From positions 1,920,692 through 1,984,691 of the forward strand of contig NC_063066.1 of assembly GCF_018812025.1 (NCBI RefSeq): a stretch of 64,000 bases of DNA, in the 5' to 3' direction. The position numbers and the translations under genes were made by a program. The DNA comes from Megalobrama amblycephala (taxonomy: Eukaryota > Chordata > Actinopteri > Cypriniformes > Xenocyprididae). The stretch's first letter is position 1, and each line of letters starts with the position of its first letter. Below the pieces are notes generated by a model, which saw only the letters and a program-made list of their open reading frames with translations, did not search any database and was not told the origin of the DNA. This document shows positions 59,684 through 64,000 of the stretch, in pieces.

Positions 59684-59939
59684 TATTTTATGTATTTAAT
59701 ATGATTTGTCACTATGTTTGTAACGCATTAGTGTGCAGTGGAGTTGCACGATTCTTGATAAATTGAGAATCTTGAACTAGAAACAATAACGTAATTTACT
59801 AGAGGTTCTGATTAATTTAAGTCACTTGTCGCCACCTACTGGTGTAACGATGTAATTGATGCAATCTTTATTTGAAGCGTCAAGTCACTTTCAAAGGTGA
59901 TTTACTCCATTTTGATCACTACTGTATACACTTAAAAAG

Positions 59940-60255
59940 AAATTGTAAAAGTTAAACACCGTTTTGCACTGAAACGGTAATATACCATAAAAACAATGCA
60001 TTCTGGGTAATTGTCATTTTTGAGAAAGTATCCTATAGGTTACTTTCTTGAAAACGACAAATAATAGAAATATTACCCAGAATGCATTGTTTTTACAGTA
60101 CATTCTGTATATTACAATGCATTCTGGGTAATATGTCGTTTTTGAGAAAGTAGCCTATAAGCCTCTTTTCTTAAAATGACAAATATTACCCATAATGCAT
60201 TGTTTTTATGGTATATTACCATTTTAGTGCAAAATGGTATTTTACTGTGTACATT
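59940..60255. mobile_element. Palindromic MITE with ATTACCCAGAATGCATTGT units
   Basis: Outer ends TTTTGCACTGAAACGGTAAT and ATTACCATTTTAGTGCAAAA are inverted repeats. Four inner AATGCATTCTGGGTAAT words alternate in orientation. The same family occurs at 14720-14925. Confidence 0.82.
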
Positions 60256-60404
60256 TGTTTAGTTTTTTACAGTTATTTTTTAGAGTGTAAACATCATTTT
60301 TTATATCTGAACTTGAATCTATTATCCATGATTTGGGATAATCTGAATTATTTTAAGGCAGAAAGATCAAAACGCATATCTGAATGTCTGAAGGATCGGA
60401 TTTG

Positions 60405-61545
60405 TCGTTTAAGGGTACGTTTACATGACAACGATGTACTAAAAACGAAACGTTTTTTTCTTTGTACAGATTACTTTATCAAAACTATCCCCGTTCACAC
60501 AGATCTGCGAAAATGACCAAAACACTGTTTTACGCAAAGACAAGTAGTTGGCGATGTCACTTTGTAAAAAAAAATATTACGCAAAAGATGCATACGCACT
60601 CTTGCTAAACGCACATCCACCTTATTTTTATAGTTTACTGTACTTTGATATTCTTCACATTATTTCCCTATAGCGGCTAATAAATCAGAAGTCTCACATA
60701 TTCACAGAAATACCTCAATTGATCCTTCGCCAAGAGTTTGATTGACAGGCGATCTAACCAAACATAACGCCGAATCCGCCATTTTGTCCGATAAAGCAGT
60801 CAGGGGAGTTAGCAGATTAACATAGGTGGACTTGAACTTGAAAAGTGGTGTGTATTGACGTCTTTCCGCGATTGAATCAACATTCCTTCTGATGTTCATT
60901 CATGTTTATTTGATGCTATACATGAACTAGCAGGAAGAGATGATTGGTTCACAAGCCGCCTGAACTGATGCGCTAAAGCGACACATTCAATGTGTTTAAT
61001 GATTAAAGAGCCACAAAACTGTATTGAATCTACATTAAATATATTTTTTTGTGTTCTCATTTGTTCAAATAGCAAAAGGAAAATCTCCACAACTTTCAAA
61101 AGAGGAAAAAAATAGATGTCAATTTGACCGTCACACCCACACTGCGTTTTTTTTTTTTTTTTTGTAATTTGACGCAAAGCTATAACGCAAAGTATGTTAT
61201 ATATGTACATAATTTAAAAAAAAATGAAAATATAAAAACCTGCAGGATTAACAATGCTGATCGACCGTTAAAACGCGTCATCAGTTTGAAAAAGGCCACG
61301 TTGATAGACTAAATACGTAATACGCATGTGCATGTCTTCACCGTTTTCACAGATTCGCAATTTTTGCAGTTTACACGGAGATGTATAATTTTCAAAAACT
61401 TCCACTTTGAAACCCGTTTTCAAAAGTTTGTGTTTTCAGACCACCAAAATGCTGTTGTCGTGTAAATGAACGGTCAAAACGCATAAAAAGTTTTCCGTTT
61501 TTAGTTGAAAACAGTTTCGTGTAAACAGCCCCTTAGATCACCTCA
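60405..61545. mobile_element. hAT-like non-autonomous element (AGGGTACGTTTACATGACAACG ends)
   Basis: Left end AGGGTACGTTTACATGACAA, right end TTTCGTGTAAACAGCCCCTT, imperfect inverted repeats of the kind seen in fish hAT elements. The middle (60838-60990) shares sequence with 24930-25100 and 37020-37200. No coding frame of transposase size. Confidence 0.65.
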
Positions 61546-61904
61546 ATATCAGACCTCAACCCTGTTATCAAACCTGCCGAGAACATTTTGGTCTCTTTGA
61601 AAAAGCTTTTAGTTTAATTTCTGAGGAAAAATGATTTATCGGTGAACATCATTATTGTTTAAATTCCTGTTCCTCATAAACGTGAATCAGAATAACTAAT
61701 TTCTCACTCTTGCGTCTCTTCTCTGATGACGAGGGCGGGGCAACCTGTCACTCACATGAGATCCACCAATAGCAAACCACAACCATCAAATCAATTCCAC
61801 ACGGATAAAATCAAGCCCCGCCCCACATTTGTTCTTGTTTGCAAAGCAGTTTCAGCACAATAGGGAAGAAAAGACTATTGCGAATTACGTTTCATGACTT
61901 GTTT

Positions 61905-62080
61905 AGGCCCAGTTTCACAGACAAGGCTTAGATTAAGCCTTAGTTCATTTAGGACATTGCTTTTAAAAACATGCCCTAAAAAAACATTACTGGTGTTAAT
62001 CTTGAGACAAACTTAAAACAGCTCAACCATGCATTTTAGTCTGAGACTAGACTTAAAACTGAATCCGGGGGTTAGTGTTA
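61905..62080. repeat. Short repeat GGCCCAGTTTCACAGACAAG-type
   Basis: Left end GGCCCAGTTTCACAGACAAG GCTTAG and right end with CTTAAAACTGAATCCGGGGG look like the termini of a common teleost MITE. Non-coding. In the space between the convergent mxd3 and prelid1. Confidence 0.5.
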
Positions 62081-62177
62081 CAAATGCAAATACAAATAAA
62101 AACAATGGCACAGATTCATAAAAATAGTGGTCACAGTGCAAATGAAATCACACAATATGTCAGATAGATAGAAAATA

Positions 62178-62183
62178 TTTATT
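62178..62183 (-). terminator. prelid1: Likely poly(A) signal of prelid1
   Basis: AATAAA on the minus strand, about 580 bp beyond the prelid1 stop, in otherwise repeat-poor sequence. Confidence 0.6.
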
Positions 62184-62761
62184 GGTGGTAACTGCTGATA
62201 AACAATTGTTAAGAGCTATAAAACATACAAGCTATCTCACCATTTCACTTAATGCATTTCTTGTTTCAAACACTCGACATCTGACATTCTGAGATATCTT
62301 TAACACTTGTAATCGGACATTGCCGTCTATCCACTGCAATCCTTTCTGGCATTTGCTCTCGCGTGCCGAAGATCAGGCCCTTCTGAGGAACTCTACGACT
62401 GCTGGAATCGTGGACCATGAATGATAGAACTTCAATTTGAAGCAGCGAATCACATTGCTAAACAAGGCAGATTACAGACCTCAGCAAGAGTGAATATGAA
62501 GATTCAGAGAGACAATGATGGAAGAACAACAAGAAATTAATTTAGCAATCAAAAAAAAAAAAAAACGCAAACATCTCATGTAAAATCAGACTTGATGAAG
62601 CAGGAGGAGGATGTTGCTGCATTAAATCGAGTTTACAGGAGAACTTCAGTCAAAGAGCACATTGGTTTCACTAAATGCATACTGAGAATGTCTCGTATCC
62701 AGATGTGTCATGTGATGGAATGGAGCGACACGGAAGCGCTGGGAGAGTCCTGCTGTGTTCA

Positions 62762-63582
62762 TCATACATACTGCTTCTTCTGAGCTTGAGACGCCAAATC
62801 CTTCGCCTTCACTTTAGCAGCGAGCGCAGTTTCGCGAGCCTTCACGGTCGCGGTCTCTGCCAGCGTTCGTGTGGGAGTTTCACCTGCACGGGAACGAGAT
62901 CCAGCTTTACAACAAATCTGATTAAACCATTAATCAGCTCCTGCATGCTGGAACCATCTTACCTTGCATCTTGGCCAGGACATACTCAAAGCCTTTCATG
63001 GTCTTCGTAACGCTGCTCTTAAACCGGGCGAGACCGAATTCCTGAAAATGGGATAAAGCACTTTGAAAACACTTCTGCTGCCTAAACAGCTGTTAGATAT
63101 AAACACACACATGATGAACGTCTTCTGCATCCATCCAGACTGTTATTCAAATGTAATTAAAGGATTAGTTCACTTCAGAATTCAAATTTCCTGATAATTT
63201 ACTCTCCTCCATGTCATCCAAGATGTTCATGTCTTTCTTTCTTCAGTTTAAAAGAAATGAAGGTTTTTGAGGAAAACATTCCAGGATTTTTCTCCATATA
63301 GTGGACTTCACTGGGGTTCAACGGGTTGAAGGTCCAAATGTCAGTTTCAGTGCAGCTTTATGGAGAAAAATCCTGGAATTCTGAAGTAACTAAACATTTA
63401 AACCGAACACTGCGTTCTTCGAAATCAACATGAGCACATGGTGCACACACTTCCTGTCACCCGCTGACCTGAATAGCTCTAGAGAGGCCGTACAGGTTGG
63501 AGGAAATCCAGGCCTCTCTCTTGATCTCGGTCCAGCTGTTGTTGTCCGGGTTCACTTTGTACACACAACGCTCTTCAATACT
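62762..63582 (-). CDS. prelid1: PRELI domain-containing protein 1, C-terminal exons (5' end beyond window)
   Basis: Intermembrane-space lipid carrier that, with TRIAP1, moves phosphatidic acid to the inner membrane for cardiolipin synthesis. Three exons on the minus strand: 63582-63469, 63041-62963, 62883-62762 (315 nt, 104 aa plus stop). They encode SIEERCVYKVNPDNNSWTEI, KREAWISSNLYGLSRAIQ, EFGLARFKSSVTKTMKGFEY and VLAKMQG, i.e. the second half of the PRELI/MSF1 domain. An Ala/Lys-rich helical tail follows (ETALAAKVKAKDLASQAQKK) and ends QYV; the human tail has a longer Gln run. The first exons must lie right of 64000. Convergent neighbour of mxd3, as the two are also neighbours in human 5q35. 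Confidence 0.94.
63161..63375 (+). repeat. MITE-like repeat in prelid1 intron
   Basis: TTAA then AGGATTAGTTCACTTCAGAA; contains GGGGTTCAACGGGTTGAAGG. Inverted copy at 2584-2780. Variant of the AGGGTTAGTTCACCC family. Confidence 0.65.
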
Positions 63583-63696
63583 CTACAGACAGAAAACACT
63601 CAGTTAACCTCCTGATGTTCATGCCTAGTCAGACCAGTTAAACATGAAAAATCTTCTCTGTATCAGTGTTTCTGAACTCCATCTTGAGTTTTCTTC

Positions 63697-63930
63697 ACAA
63701 TGTTCCTCATTTAAATAATTAATGCGCAGAATAAAGGGGCGGGGCCTGGTTGAGTTAGTCAGTAGTGTGTTGAAACTGGCGGTTATGGTAAGGGGCGGGG
63801 CACTTCCCAAACACCAATCACAACACACTGCTCCAGCCGACCAATCAGAGCACATTGTGCTTTTCAGAAGGAGGGGCTTCATAGAGACAGGAACTAAACA
63901 GAGCGTTACTGACAGACTGGGAAGAGAGGA
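63697..63930 (+). repeat. Dispersed repeat, near-identical to 14328-14556
   Basis: Same orientation and same limits as the ptcd3 intron 8 copy, from ACAATGTTCCTCATTTAAAT to GGGAAGAGAGGAGC. Lies in the prelid1 intron, right of the last visible exon. Family unnamed. Confidence 0.85.
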
Positions 63931-64000
63931 GCGTGTGTTTTTTTGTGTGAAAAATATAAATGCTTGTTTTCTTGTGGTTTTGGGGTGCGATATCAAACAT

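Noticed and set aside
60208..60516. 102-codon ORF at 60.2 kb
   Set aside because: Begins inside a palindromic MITE and continues into a hAT-like end; no recognisable protein.

Overview
The window is vertebrate nuclear DNA and reads as a bony fish, most likely a cyprinid relative of zebrafish or carp. It contains multi-exon genes with GT-AG introns, proteins close to vertebrate orthologues, and a very dense load of teleost-type short DNA transposons (TTAA-flanked palindromic MITEs, hAT-like elements, families ending in GGGGTTCAAGC). Nothing in it is prokaryotic. The species call is inference, since no alignment could be run.

Six recognisable protein genes were assembled exon by exon by joining splice sites in frame: (1) polr1a, minus strand, 863-10361, first 11 coding exons (448 codons) of the RNA polymerase I largest subunit, running off the left edge; (2) ptcd3, plus strand, 10983-21816, 24 coding exons, 670 aa, mitoribosomal small-subunit PPR protein mS39; (3) immt (MIC60/mitofilin), minus strand, 40773-24071, 14 coding exons, 752 aa; (4) rnf103, minus strand, 49510-43698, 4 coding exons, 642 aa, ER membrane RING-H2 ubiquitin ligase; (5) mxd3, plus strand, 52453-58489, 6 coding exons, 199 aa, MAX-dimerising bHLH-zipper repressor; (6) prelid1, minus strand, 63582-62762, the last three coding exons (104 aa) of a mitochondrial phosphatidic-acid transfer protein, running off the right edge. 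Apart from the two edge-truncated genes, every model closes in frame from ATG to stop.

Layout: polr1a and ptcd3 are head to head with 621 bp between start codons. ptcd3 and immt converge. immt and rnf103 lie in tandem on the minus strand. rnf103 and mxd3 diverge across 2.9 kb largely filled by a ~112-bp minisatellite. mxd3 and prelid1 converge. In human, POLR1A-PTCD3-IMMT and RNF103 lie at 2p11.2 while PRELID1-MXD3 lie at 5q35.3, so this window joins two blocks that are separate in human. Three of the six genes (ptcd3, immt, prelid1) are mitochondrial and one (polr1a) drives rRNA synthesis. An NRF1-type palindrome lies upstream of immt and a CACGTG E-box upstream of polr1a.

Most of the rest is repeat. 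The most notable pieces are a ~3.4-kb array of ~28 units of 115 bp in polr1a intron 2 that looks built from the end of a transposon, a 4-kb composite element with three ~1.1-kb tandem copies in immt intron 5, a degenerate duplicate of the end of ptcd3 exon 19 inside the next intron, and two introns carrying dispersed repeated 10-15-mers. No clearly new biological system was found. The most open question is a possible short unrecognised gene at about 22.7-23.0 kb.
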